Shown here: one piece after another, positions 48,384 through 58,081 of the stretch | Layout: each line of letters opens with the position of its first letter | How positions within the stretch are numbered: position 1 is the stretch's first letter | Source of the DNA: Lewinellaceae bacterium | Lineage (GTDB): Bacteria; Bacteroidota; Bacteroidia; Chitinophagales; Saprospiraceae | Reading direction: 5' to 3' | NCBI GenBank assembly: GCA_020636375.1 | Contig: JACJXZ010000004.1 | Coordinates: forward strand, 124,001 to 188,000 | DNA: 64,000 bases | The notes under the pieces: generated by a model | The model's input: the letters and a program-made list of their open reading frames with translations, nothing else | What the model was told of the DNA's origin: nothing | Databases searched by the model: none | Made by a program: the position numbers and the translations under genes

Positions 48384-48824
48384 ATGAAAAGAATCTTGGT
48401 GCTCTGCACCGGTAACTCCTGCAGAAGCCAGATGGCCGAAGGCTATCTCAAATTCTATACCCAGCAAAGCGCCGAAATTTTCAGCGCCGGGCTGGAAAGC
48501 CATGGCGTCAACCCCTATGCCGTAAAGGCAATGGCGGAAGACAGCATAGACATTGCCGGCCAGCACTCCAAACCGGTAGACGTCTTCAGAGGCCAGCATT
48601 TTGACTACCTCATTACCGTCTGTGATGAAGCCACCCAGAAGATGTTGAAAGGCATTTCTTTCAGGGAAAAACTCCACTTCAGCATCCCCGACCCCGCCGC
48701 CTTCGAAGGAGAATACGAACGCAAAATCGAAGAGTTCCGCCGGGTGCGGGAGATCGTGAAGAAGCATATGCTCCGGTTCATTGGCCGGGCGCTCCACGAA
48801 AACACCGAGGCAGCCGCCGGTTAG
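48384..48824 (+). CDS. ArsC-like protein of the low-molecular-weight phosphatase fold
   Basis: 146 residues. The P-loop CTGNSCRSQMAEG carries the nucleophilic Cys and Arg, and IPDPA supplies the general acid. Cys near VCDEA occupies the region where thioredoxin-coupled arsenate reductases keep a resolving Cys, consistent with ArsC of the LMW-PTP type. No ars transporter or ArsR gene is adjacent, so a phosphatase role remains possible. Confidence 0.8.
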   Translation: MKRILVLCTGNSCRSQMAEGYLKFYTQQSAEIFSAGLESHGVNPYAVKAMAEDSIDIAGQHSKPVDVFRGQHFDYLITVCDEATQKMLKGISFREKLHFSIPDPAAFEGEYERKIEEFRRVREIVKKHMLRFIGRALHENTEAAAG

Positions 48825-48857
48825 GCTGCTGCTGCGGCATCAGATAAGGAAAAACAA

Positions 48858-48891
48858 GAGGGCCATTCCGAACGCATCCGGAATGGCCCTC
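48858..48891. terminator. Bidirectional terminator
   Basis: A perfect 13-bp stem (GAGGGCCATTCCG / CGGAATGGCCCTC) with an 8-base loop lies between the convergent ArsC-like and receptor genes. Confidence 0.75.
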
Positions 48892-48929
48892 CTGCTTGGA
48901 AGAGCCACTTTCAAGTGGCCCGTAATACT

Positions 48930-51900
48930 TCAGAAAATATACCGCAACCCCGCCTGCAACTGCCAGCGGGACAACAGGCTGAAATCATCCGTAAAGGTCG
49001 ATACCAGCGTCGGGTCGAAGCTGTACGTCGGGATTTTACTGTCGTCGACCGTAACGCCGATGGGCTGAGTATTGGTCGGCAACTGGCGGACACCCCAGTC
49101 GCTGCTGATGAAATTGCCGACGTTAAGCATGTCCAGGCTGAGCTGTACGGTGTGTGTGCGCTGGCCCACCTTCAGGTTGAGGTCCTGCAGGACGCGCAGG
49201 TCCCAGCGGCTGTACCAGGGGCTGAGGATGTCATACTTCTCGGCATAAGCGCCGCGGTTGCTGCTCAGGTAATCGTCCTGGGCGATGAAGGCGGCCAGGG
49301 CGTTGCGCTGGGCATCCTGTTCGGCCTGCGTTTCGCCGGAAAACTGCATTTGCTGCAGGTCGCTTTCTGTGGGGATGTAGATCAGGTCGTTGAGGCCCGA
49401 ACCGTCGTTGTTGATGTCCCCCGAATAAGTATAAGTGAACCGGCCGCCCCGGGCATACTCGAAGAACAGGGCAACGGTGGTGGCCCAGGTTCCGCCGCCG
49501 TACTCAAAGCGTTTGTTGGCGGAGCCGACGAAGCGGTGGCGGTTGCCGTACAGAGAGGGCGTCTCTCTGGGAATGTTGACGTGGTTGATCGCCGGGTTGC
49601 GGTCGTAGGCGTCGCCCGAGATTTCCGCTTCGATGGAGCTGGCGTCTTTGGCGTCGAGGTAGTTGTAAGCCAGGCTGGCGTACAGTCCGTTGCGGAAAGT
49701 CTTCTGGATTTGCACGGTGGCGTTCAGGGAATAACCGACATCCGTATTGGTGAAGACATAACTGTTGACCGGGATAAAGAAATCGGGGGCCACTTCGTGC
49801 ATTGCCTTTTCAGCATTGTCGTAAACCGGGCGGTCGTCGACGCCGCCCAGCCGGTCCGTTGGCGGCCGGAGGCCGTAGTTTCTCACCATCATGCCGTTGA
49901 TGTCCTGCGTGTAGATCAGGTCGCCGGAGATGATCCAGCTGTTGCCGAAGCGTTTGTCAATTCCGAGGTTGCTGCGCCACACCTGCGGGAACTGAAAATC
50001 GGGGGAGGTCATGGTGTAGAAGAACCAGTCCGGGTTGGCCACCTGGTTGCCGATCCAGACGAAGGGGAAGCGGCCGGAGAACAGGCCGGAGCCGCCGCGC
50101 AGCTGCAGGCTGCGGTTGCCCAGCACGTCCCAGTTGAAACCGAGGCGCGGGGAGAACAGGGGCGTATTGTCCGGAAGCTGGGTATGGTCGAACATGACCG
50201 GGTTGCCGTCGGTGTCGTACCAGGTAATCGCCGGGTTATACCCCGCCCCGGGATTGTTGACGGCATCGTAAACCCCACCTTTCCGGTCGATGTTTTCCCG
50301 GATCTTTTTGTCGGTGTCGAAATACAGGGGCATATCCATGCGCAGGCCGAGGGTCAGCTTGAAGTCATTGCCGACCAGGATTTCGTCCTGCAGGTAAACA
50401 GCCCACTGGCCGACATTGGTCTCCGCCAGTGCCCAGCCGGTGCCCTCGTAGCCGGGCACGCCTTCGGTGACCTGCATGTTGTTCGTCTCAAACAGGTTGC
50501 GGGCATGGTCCACGACCGGGTTCATGCCGCCGGCGTTGACGAAACTGACAAAGTCCTGCACGCTGGCGAAGCCCGGGCCGAACGTGCCGCCGTCATAAGG
50601 AACCCCAAAGGGTTCGTATACGCCCAGGTTAAAGGAGTTGTCGAAGTTGAAACGCTCCAGGGAAGACCCGATGGTGAGGGTGTGGTTGCCGAGGTAGAGG
50701 TTGAAGTTGTTGGTCACCTGGTACACATCCTGGTCGAGCCGGTTGTGGATGGAGAACGGCTCGTGGCCGGCAACGATATAGCGGATGCCGTCGCGGTTGA
50801 TGTTGAGCACCGGGAAGGGAGCGGATAAGGGATCCCGCGAGTCGCGGAAGGCCGTGTAGCCGGCCTGCAGTTTGTTGGCGCCCCAGTTGCCGAAGATGGA
50901 CCGCAGTTCGACGATGCCGGAGTGGATGACGTTATTGATCTGATAGCCGGAATTGTAGAATTGCAGGGTGGTGGCGTCGGGCCCGCGGCGGCCCAGGGCG
51001 GAGGGGTGAGCCGGTTTTTCCTTGGAGGCGTTCAGGAAATTGTACGTGGCCGTGAGGCTGTGCTGGTTGTTGATGACCCAGTCCAGCTTGACGATGCCCT
51101 TTTCGTTGTCGGTATTGTGGATATAGCCTTCATAGGGGCCGGTTTCGTAGCCGAAGGCATCGCGCAGGGTATTGGAGACCAGCTCCAGGTCCTGGGCTTC
51201 CACCCGGGAGATGTTTTCCCCGCTGAGCCCCGGCCGGGCGGCGACGAAGTTGGCGCCCTGGTCCTCGCGGCGTTCGACTTCGGCGTTGACGAAGAAGAAA
51301 AGCTTGTTGCGGATGATGGGGCCGCCCAGGCTGAAACCCGCCTGGATCTGGCGCAATTCCGGAACGATAATATCCGTGCTGCTTACTCTCGATCCGGTCA
51401 TATCCTGATTGCGGTAGAACCCGAAAACCGTCCCGGTGAAATCGTTGGTGCCGCTTTTGGTCACCGCGTCGACGGAGGCGCCGGTAAACCCGGCCTGGGT
51501 GACGTCGTAGGGGGCTATGGAGACGGTGATCTGGTCGATGGCGTCCAGGGAGATGGGCTGGGCGTCGGTCTGGCCGCCGGGCGTGGCGGCGTCCAGGCCG
51601 AATGGGTTGTTGAAGATGGACCCATCCAGGGAGAAGTTGTTGAACTGGTCGTTGCGGCCGGCGAAGGAGTTGCCGTCCGAGGAAGGCGTCAGGCGGTAGT
51701 AGTCGGCGGCGGAGCGGGAGATGGTCGGCAGTCGGCGCAGCTGGTCGGAAGTGATGTTGGTGGTGGCACCGGTGCGGTCGCTGTTCAGCAGGGGGTCCGC
51801 ATTGGCCTGCACCACCACTTCTTCCAGTTCCAGGGCGCTGCTCTTCAGGTCGATGTCAACCGTAAGCTTTTGGGCCAGGCTCAGGAAGATGCCTTCGACC

Positions 51901-52175
51901 TTGCCGGGGTCGTAGCCCAGGTAGTTGGCTTCGACGACGTACGGCCCGCCCACCCGCAGGTTGGGAAGGGTGAACCGGCCGTCTTCCCGCGTGGTGGTGC
52001 CGTATTGGGTTCCGGAAGGCAGGTGGATGGCTACCACCGTCGCAGCGTCGAGCGGGTTGCCCTCGTCGTCGACGATGGTGCCGGCAAGGGTAGCCGTGGT
52101 GACCTGGGCGTGAAGGCTGTTTAAGCCGGCAAGGAATAATGCCGACATAGCCAGGAGGAGTTGAAGATGTTTCAT
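48930..52175 (-). CDS. Oar-like TonB-dependent receptor
   Basis: 1081 residues. A signal peptide ends LNSLHAQ. A carboxypeptidase-regulatory-like domain follows (ATLAGTIVDDEGNPLDAATVVAI...), then a plug (EVVVQANADPLLNSDRTGATTNITSDQLRRLPTISRSAADYYRLTPSSDGNSFAGRNDQFNNFSLDG) and a large barrel ending LLSRWQLQAGLRYIF. The layout and plug text match Oar-type receptors, whose known members handle secreted proteins or large substrates. No SusD-like partner is present. The frame is intact. Confidence 0.88.
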   Translation of the reverse strand: MKHLQLLLAMSALFLAGLNSLHAQVTTATLAGTIVDDEGNPLDAATVVAIHLPSGTQYGTTTREDGRFTLPNLRVGGPYVVEANYLGYDPGKVEGIFLSLAQKLTVDIDLKSSALELEEVVVQANADPLLNSDRTGATTNITSDQLRRLPTISRSAADYYRLTPSSDGNSFAGRNDQFNNFSLDGSIFNNPFGLDAATPGGQTDAQPISLDAIDQITVSIAPYDVTQAGFTGASVDAVTKSGTNDFTGTVFGFYRNQDMTGSRVSSTDIIVPELRQIQAGFSLGGPIIRNKLFFFVNAEVERREDQGANFVAARPGLSGENISRVEAQDLELVSNTLRDAFGYETGPYEGYIHNTDNEKGIVKLDWVINNQHSLTATYNFLNASKEKPAHPSALGRRGPDATTLQFYNSGYQINNVIHSGIVELRSIFGNWGANKLQAGYTAFRDSRDPLSAPFPVLNINRDGIRYIVAGHEPFSIHNRLDQDVYQVTNNFNLYLGNHTLTIGSSLERFNFDNSFNLGVYEPFGVPYDGGTFGPGFASVQDFVSFVNAGGMNPVVDHARNLFETNNMQVTEGVPGYEGTGWALAETNVGQWAVYLQDEILVGNDFKLTLGLRMDMPLYFDTDKKIRENIDRKGGVYDAVNNPGAGYNPAITWYDTDGNPVMFDHTQLPDNTPLFSPRLGFNWDVLGNRSLQLRGGSGLFSGRFPFVWIGNQVANPDWFFYTMTSPDFQFPQVWRSNLGIDKRFGNSWIISGDLIYTQDINGMMVRNYGLRPPTDRLGGVDDRPVYDNAEKAMHEVAPDFFIPVNSYVFTNTDVGYSLNATVQIQKTFRNGLYASLAYNYLDAKDASSIEAEISGDAYDRNPAINHVNIPRETPSLYGNRHRFVGSANKRFEYGGGTWATTVALFFEYARGGRFTYTYSGDINNDGSGLNDLIYIPTESDLQQMQFSGETQAEQDAQRNALAAFIAQDDYLSSNRGAYAEKYDILSPWYSRWDLRVLQDLNLKVGQRTHTVQLSLDMLNVGNFISSDWGVRQLPTNTQPIGVTVDDSKIPTYSFDPTLVSTFTDDFSLLSRWQLQAGLRYIF

Positions 52176-52407
52176 ATAACTAGGTTTGAGTGATGGATAA
52201 TCGGCCAGGATGCTATGGTAAATTTAGCACAACTTTTTTAACCTCCGTTTTACTATAGGTAAACAATAGATTAATTTAGGCCTTTTCCGGACCGGAAAAA
52301 ATTGTTTCAGTGGAAATAATTAACCGGCAGTTAACGCAGTTTTTTTTATTTGTAGCCTGTTAAGCCCTAATTTGCCCGGCTTTACATTCAGCAATCAATC
52401 AAAATAC

Positions 52408-54444
52408 ATGAAAAAAGCGGATCTGACCAACCGAGACCTCAGCTGGCTGTCCTTCAACCACCGCGTGCTGCAGGAAGCGCAGGACGAGCGCGTGCCCCTC
52501 TACGAGCGCATCAAGTTCCTGGCCATTTACAGCTCCAACCTCGACGAGTTCTTCCGGGTGCGGGTGGCTTCCCTGCGCAGCTTCAAAGACCTCCGGAAGA
52601 AGGACCGCCGGAAACTCGACCTCGAGGTCAGGCCCAAAAAAGAGCTGAAGCAAATCCGCAGTATCGTGCACGAACAACAGGAGGCTTTCGGCAAAATATT
52701 CCGCGGACAAATCCTGCCTGAACTGGCAGCGCAGGGCATCCACCTGGTCCGGGATACCGACTTCACCGAAGAACAGCAGGCTTTTGCCCGGCGGTTCTTC
52801 TTTGAAAAAATTTACCCCCATACCTATGCCATTTTTCTGGAGCCGGACGACGAGGCACCCTTCCTCCAAAACCGGGATCTCTACTTCGTCATCGAACTGG
52901 AGGGCACCGAACAACTCGCCCTGGTGGATATCCCTTCCGAAAACCTGCCCCGGTTCGTCGCCCTGCCTTCCGGCGGCCAGGGCCAATATATTACCTTTCT
53001 GGACGATATCCTCCGCTGCAACCTGGAGGAGCTGGTGGACCAGCCCTTCCTGGGCGCTTACGCCATCAAGCTGTCCCGCGACGCCGAGCTGTATATCGAC
53101 GACGAATACTCCGGCGACCTGCTGGACAAGCTCAGGAAGAGCCTGGAAAAACGCAACGTCGGATCGCCTACCCGCTTCCTCTATGATTCTGATATGCCTG
53201 CGGATCTGCTGAAACGCCTCCGGAATCTGCTGGGCCTGAGCAAGGACGACCTCATCCCCGGCGCCCGGTACCACAATTTCAACGACTTCTTCACCTTTCC
53301 TGACCCCACCGGAAACCCCGCCCTGCACGACCCGCCTATGCAGCCGTTGCCGCATCCGGAGCTGGAAGGGCAGGAGCAACTCCTCCCGTTCCTGGCCCGG
53401 AAAGACGCCATGCTGCACTTTCCGTACCAGAAGTACGATTACGTGCCGAAACTGATCGCCGAGGCAGCCGCTGACCCCCGGGTGGCGAGCATCAAGATCA
53501 CCCTCTACCGGGTAGCCTCCCGGTCGGCCATCGTCGAATCCCTGCTGAAAGCCCGGGAGAACGGCAAGCAGGTCACCGCCTTCATCGAAGCCAAGGCGCG
53601 CTTCGACGAACAGTCCAACATCTACTGGGGGGAACAACTCGACAAGGCGGGCGCCGATGTGTTCTACAGCTATCCGGGCATCAAGGTCCATACCAAGCTG
53701 TTGCTCATCCAGCGGGAGGAAGAAAATGGCCTTAGAAATTACGCCTTCCTGGGCACCGGCAACTTCAATGAAAAAACGGCCCGGCTGTACGGCGACCACG
53801 CCCTGCTGACCGGCGATGCGCGCCTGGCCGATGAGGTCGCCCGGATTTTTATGCTGCTCGAAAAAAAGGTGCTCATCCCCCGGTGTGAAAACATGTTCGT
53901 TTCCCCCTTCACTACCCGGGAGCGGTTCGCCGGGCTGATCGAACGGGAAATGGGCCACGCCCGCAACGGACGGGAAGCATACATGATCCTGAAGATGAAC
54001 AGCCTGGAAGACCCCGCCATGATCGAAAAGCTGTACGGGGCCAGCAAGGCCGGCGTGAAAATACAGCTCATCATCCGCGGCATCTGCTGCCTGGTGCCGG
54101 GCGTGGAGGGGCTGAGCGAGAACATCGAGGCGGTAAGCATCCTGGACCGCTTCCTGGAACACGCCCGGGTGTACATCTTCGGCAACGGCGGCCGGGAAGT
54201 CATGTATACCGCCTCCGCCGACTGGATGACCCGCAACCTCGACCACCGGGTGGAGGCCGTCATGCCCATCCTCGACGTGTCCGTCTATCGGGAACTGCGC
54301 CACATCATTGCCCTCCAGCTCCGGGACAACACCAAGGCCCGGCGGATCGATGCGGAGCAAACCAACGCCTACAAAGAAGAAGGAGAACAACCGGTGCGGG
54401 CGCAGCTGGAAATTTACCGGTTCCTGAAAGAGAAAGCCGGGTAG
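52408..54444 (+). CDS. ppk1: Polyphosphate kinase 1
   Basis: 678 residues from MKKADLTNRDLSWLSFNHRVLQEA; an ATG 36 bp upstream is open but outside the family start. All four domains are visible: the N-terminal SSNLDEFFRVRV, the middle with HPELEGQEQLLPFLARKDAMLHFPYQKYDYV, the catalytic IKVHTKLLLI carrying the phosphorylated His, and the C-terminal NLDHRVEAVMPI. The enzyme builds polyphosphate from ATP reversibly. It is a single gene, divergent from the receptor, with an intact frame. Confidence 0.93.
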   Translation: MKKADLTNRDLSWLSFNHRVLQEAQDERVPLYERIKFLAIYSSNLDEFFRVRVASLRSFKDLRKKDRRKLDLEVRPKKELKQIRSIVHEQQEAFGKIFRGQILPELAAQGIHLVRDTDFTEEQQAFARRFFFEKIYPHTYAIFLEPDDEAPFLQNRDLYFVIELEGTEQLALVDIPSENLPRFVALPSGGQGQYITFLDDILRCNLEELVDQPFLGAYAIKLSRDAELYIDDEYSGDLLDKLRKSLEKRNVGSPTRFLYDSDMPADLLKRLRNLLGLSKDDLIPGARYHNFNDFFTFPDPTGNPALHDPPMQPLPHPELEGQEQLLPFLARKDAMLHFPYQKYDYVPKLIAEAAADPRVASIKITLYRVASRSAIVESLLKARENGKQVTAFIEAKARFDEQSNIYWGEQLDKAGADVFYSYPGIKVHTKLLLIQREEENGLRNYAFLGTGNFNEKTARLYGDHALLTGDARLADEVARIFMLLEKKVLIPRCENMFVSPFTTRERFAGLIEREMGHARNGREAYMILKMNSLEDPAMIEKLYGASKAGVKIQLIIRGICCLVPGVEGLSENIEAVSILDRFLEHARVYIFGNGGREVMYTASADWMTRNLDHRVEAVMPILDVSVYRELRHIIALQLRDNTKARRIDAEQTNAYKEEGEQPVRAQLEIYRFLKEKAG

Positions 54445-54921
54445 CGGGCGCGATGCTAAATTGTGCCCCCTCCGGTGGTGGGAGGATTTAGGCATTAGGT
54501 TTTGGGCGTTAGGCGCCTGTTGAGTGCCCGGTTAGGCCTGGGTTGCCCCTAAAACCTACAGCCTAAGATTTACCCGGCCGGCCGGACGGGCCTAAAACCG
54601 GGCAAGGGGCACAAAAAGGAATCGCCCCCCGGGTAGCCGATAACAGATCAATTCATTTACAAACAGTTTACAAAAAATTGATTTTTTGATAATATGTTGA
54701 AAGGGCAGCCGGAGCGGTTAGGCCTTACCTTTGCGCATGTTTACGATTCCTCCGGAGATTCTCTGTTGGGAGGAGGAGAGAAAAATAAAAAAAAACGGAT
54801 ATAGTTTATAATAAAATCAATATATTAGCCATTAATAAATTGGCTTTCTACAACAATTACCAATTCCTGTTGTGGGGATACCCCGGCCCGGCGGCGGAAT
54901 GTGCACAAAAATGCTGACATA
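54445..54921. other. Gene-free stretch between ppk1 and the methyltransferase
   Basis: No credible gene is seen. The first half has imperfect inverted phrases (GGTTTTGGGCGTTAGG and CCTAAAACCTACAG). The second half is AT-rich, with a TACCTTTG box at 54726-54733 that resembles a -7 element; the nearest TTG is too far upstream for a standard promoter. Confidence 0.5.
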
Positions 54922-55575
54922 ATGACTGGCACCCAGATCCGTAGCATCGAAGAACAAAACCGCATCATTGAGCGCTATTACACCCTCCAGTCAAAGTTCT
55001 ACGACGCCACCCGCTGGGCTTTCCTCTTTGGCAGGAGGCAGGCGATCCGGCAACTTCCCTTTCCCATTGAAGCAAAGGTGAACATCCTGGAAGTGGGTTG
55101 CGGCACGGGATACAACCTGAAACAACTGGCCCGCTGGCTGCCCAATGCCTCCATCACCGGCATGGACGTTTCGCCCCACATGATCGACAAGGCGAATAAA
55201 GCGACGGCTAAATTCTGGCATCGCGTGGATTTGCTGGAAGAACCTTACACCTACGGCAGCCGGCAATTCAACGGCCAGATGGATGCCATCCTCTTCTCCT
55301 ATTCTCTTACCATGATCAACCCCCACTGGCAGGAAATCATCCGGCAGGCAAAAGAGGACCTCCGCCCCGGGGGGCTCATCCTGGTAGTCGACTTTCACGA
55401 TTCCCGCTTCTCCTGGTTGAAGGCGCACATGGGCAACCACCACGTGCGCATGGACGGGCACCTGCTGCCGTTCCTGAAGAGCGAGTTTAAAACGATGAAC
55501 ACCGAAGTGCAGCCCGCCTACGGGGGCGTTTGGGAGTATTTCACCTTTATGGGCCGAAAAGCCGCAAGGGAATAG
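54922..55575 (+). CDS. Class I SAM-dependent methyltransferase, possibly BtaB-like
   Basis: 217 residues from MTGTQ; a GTG start 21 bp upstream is possible. SAM-binding motif I is VNILEVGCGTGYNLKQL, followed by ITGMDVSPHMIDKA and DAILFSYSLTMI. The N-terminal YYTLQSKFYDATRWAFLFGRRQAI resembles BtaB-type enzymes that methylate diacylglyceryl homoserine in betaine-lipid synthesis, but no btaA gene is adjacent, so the specific role is only suggested. Confidence 0.72.
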   Translation: MTGTQIRSIEEQNRIIERYYTLQSKFYDATRWAFLFGRRQAIRQLPFPIEAKVNILEVGCGTGYNLKQLARWLPNASITGMDVSPHMIDKANKATAKFWHRVDLLEEPYTYGSRQFNGQMDAILFSYSLTMINPHWQEIIRQAKEDLRPGGLILVVDFHDSRFSWLKAHMGNHHVRMDGHLLPFLKSEFKTMNTEVQPAYGGVWEYFTFMGRKAARE

Positions 55576-55938
55576 AAACAGGGTTTGCCTGATGGAGTCC
55601 CTGCGCAGTTATTGGTTCTCCCCGGCTGGCTCGGGGTGGATTTGGTTATTGCTCAGCTTCTAAGGCTGGACAAGTTGCTGTTGTCGGTTGTCTGTTGCCG
55701 GTTACTCACGCCTAAGTCCGGATAAACTTTCGTGGCATCTTTTCGCCACGTGCGTACCTTGCATGAGAAACTGCTAGCCGAGGGGAACCAACAACCACAT
55801 CCTGCTCCCAGAAGGAAAATAACTGCCCTGGAACTTCTTTCCCGGCGCATTATCTGTTATGGCCTATGCGGTAAATAGGCACAAAATTCCTACCTTAATC
55901 CGGCATTTCCTAACCATCCCTTAAACTCAGACAGCTCT
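55576..55938. other. Gene-free stretch before trpB
   Basis: It contains the half element at 55727-55777 and phrases of the GTTGTCGGTTGTC type. Nothing coding is seen. Confidence 0.5.
55727..55777. repeat. Half copy of the miniature inverted-repeat element
   Basis: Read on the minus strand it gives CAGTTTCTCATGCAAGG followed by a CGCACG...GATGCCACGAAAG segment that matches the left half of the elements at 12649 and 60286 with few changes. The palindromic centre and right end are missing, so it is a remnant. Confidence 0.7.
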
Positions 55939-57303
55939 ATGAAGAACCGCAAGATTTTGCTTACCGAGAAAGAAATTCCGGAAAAGTGGTACAACATCGT
56001 CCACGACATGCCCAACAAGCCGCTTCCGCCGCTGCACCCGGGCACGAAACAGCCCATCGGGCCGGAAGCCCTGGCGCCCCTCTTCCCCATGGAACTCATC
56101 AAACAGGAGGTGGCTACCGACAAGTGGATCGACATCCCGGAAGAAATCCGCGACGCCTACAAGCTCTGGCGCCCGACACCCATGTACCGGGCCTACGAGC
56201 TGGAGAAGATGCTCGACACCCCGGCCAGGATTTACTACAAATACGAGGGGGTGAGCCCCTCCGGCTCTCATAAACCAAACACCGCCATCGCCCAGGCCTA
56301 CTACAACAAGCAGGAAGGCGTGAAGCGCATCACCACCGAGACCGGCGCCGGCCAGTGGGGCAGCGCCCTGAGCTTCGCCTGCCAGCACTTCGGCATCGAA
56401 TGCGAGGTGTACATGGTGAAGATCAGCTACAACCAGAAGCCCTACCGCAAGATCATGATGAATACCTGGGGCGCCAAGGTGTACGCTTCCCCGACCAACC
56501 TGACCCAGGCAGGCCGCCAGATCCTGGCGGAGGACCCCGACTCGCCGGGCAGCCTCGGCATTGCCATCTCCGAGGCCGTGGAGCGGGCCGCCACCGACGA
56601 CAACACCAAATACGCCCTGGGCAGCGTGCTCAACCACGTGCTGATGCACCAGACCGTCATCGGCCAGGAGGCCGTCATCCAGATGGAGAAGGCGGGCGAC
56701 ATGCCGGACATCGTGGTGGCGCCCTTCGGCGGCGGCTCCAACTTCGCCGGCATCAGCTTCCCCTTCCTGCGCCTCAACCTGGAGGAAGGCCGCAACATCC
56801 GCTGTATCGCCAGCGAGCCGGCATCCTGCCCCAAGCTGACCCGAGGCGTCTTCCGCTACGACTTCGGCGACACGGTGGGCATGACGCCCCTGCTGCCCAT
56901 GTATACCCTGGGCCACACCTTCGTGCCGGCGCCCATCCACGCCGGCGGCCTGCGCTATCACGGCGCCGGCGTAGTGGTCAGCCAGCTTTTGAAGGACAAA
57001 CTGATCGAGGCCATCGCCCACGACCAGGTGGAATGTTTCGAGGCCGGCGTGAAATTCGCCCGGGCCGAAGGCATCATCCCCGCTCCGGAGACCAACCACG
57101 CCATCGCCACGGCCATCCGGGAGGCAGAGAAGTGCAAGGAAGAGGGCGTCAGCCGCACCATCCTTATCCACCTCTGCGGCCACGGCCATTTCGACCTGGC
57201 CGCCTACGAGAACTACCTCAGCGGCAACCTGGAAAAACACGAGATCACCAGCGCAGAGATCGAGGCGGCCCTGGCGAAGATCGATACGCCAATGATCGAT
57301 TAG
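55939..57303 (+). CDS. trpB: TrpB2-type tryptophan synthase beta chain
   Basis: 454 residues, longer than the common TrpB, as in the TrpB2 class. The PLP lysine is Lys112 in SPSGSHKPNTA. Other landmarks are TETGAGQWGSALS, the phosphate-binding GGGSNFAG and the C-terminal HLCGHGHFDLAAYENYL. It joins indole and serine, or another nucleophile, to give tryptophan. No trpA or other trp gene is adjacent, as is common for TrpB2. The frame is intact. Confidence 0.9.
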   Translation: MKNRKILLTEKEIPEKWYNIVHDMPNKPLPPLHPGTKQPIGPEALAPLFPMELIKQEVATDKWIDIPEEIRDAYKLWRPTPMYRAYELEKMLDTPARIYYKYEGVSPSGSHKPNTAIAQAYYNKQEGVKRITTETGAGQWGSALSFACQHFGIECEVYMVKISYNQKPYRKIMMNTWGAKVYASPTNLTQAGRQILAEDPDSPGSLGIAISEAVERAATDDNTKYALGSVLNHVLMHQTVIGQEAVIQMEKAGDMPDIVVAPFGGGSNFAGISFPFLRLNLEEGRNIRCIASEPASCPKLTRGVFRYDFGDTVGMTPLLPMYTLGHTFVPAPIHAGGLRYHGAGVVVSQLLKDKLIEAIAHDQVECFEAGVKFARAEGIIPAPETNHAIATAIREAEKCKEEGVSRTILIHLCGHGHFDLAAYENYLSGNLEKHEITSAEIEAALAKIDTPMID

Positions 57304-57337
57304 GGATTGCCGCTCGCGCAGCAGTTCTCGCTTTAGA

Positions 57338-57451
57338 ATGCCACCAAACCACGAAGGCACGAAATCCCACAAAATTTAGTGCGGATTTTGTGCCTGCCTG
57401 CCCGTGAGGCCACGGCCGAGCAGGCAGGTTTTTGTGCTTTTGTGGCGGAAT
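57338..57451. repeat. Palindromic intergenic element related to the miniature element core
   Basis: Outer arms of the type CCACCAAACCACGAAGGCAC / TTTTTGTGCTTTTGTGGCGG and an inner CCTGCCTG...CAGGCAGG hairpin surround AATTTAGTGCGGATTT, which equals the core of the elements at 12649 and 60286. It follows trpB. Confidence 0.6.
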
Positions 57452-58081
57452 TTAAGGCATCATCTTGCCAAAACGAGAATCGCTGCCGCTCGCGTCGACG
57501 TATGCGAATGCCTTGCTATGCAAACCAGAATGAACATCAAAAATAAATCCCGTATTTTTGGGCAAACGCACGGGGCATGAAGAAAAAGTTTAACATTACC
57601 TGGGTTTGCTATCCTTCCATGCACTACATGATGGATACCTCCCAAAAAATGAAGGAGATCATGGCCATGGTCGAGGGGGGAGAATATTTTATCATCAACC
57701 GCCCCCGCCAGTACGGAAAGACGACCGCCCTTTTTAAAGTGAGGATGAGTTTTAATCCGGCCGAAATAGCGCCTATGCTAAAAGACTATAGTAAGGCGGA
57801 AGGGGTATCAATGGATATTCCTGTTCTGTCCGAACAATTATATTACTACACATCGGGTTATCCGTTTTTGGTAAGCAAATTGTGTGAAACGATTTCGGAA
57901 GATATACTCCCTGGCAAAGCGGAAAAAAATGGACGATCGACATACTGGAAGAAGCCGTCCAATTGTTTTTAAGAGAGAACAATACCAATTTTGACAGCCT
58001 CATCAAAAATTTGGAGAACAACAGCGATCTGTACAGCCTGGTTTATCGTGTCATTATTGACGGAGATGAAATTCCATTTAA

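Noticed and set aside
48915..50828. 637-codon open frame antisense to the TonB receptor
   Set aside because: No signal or domain is recognisable and the receptor on the other strand is unambiguous.
52399..54495. 698-codon open frame antisense to ppk1
   Set aside because: A shadow of the polyphosphate kinase; its composition mirrors the sense codons.
54697..54733. Standard Bacteroidota promoter (TTG ... TACCTTTG)
   Set aside because: The spacing of about 26 bp exceeds the usual 19-21 bp, so only the -7-like box is mentioned.
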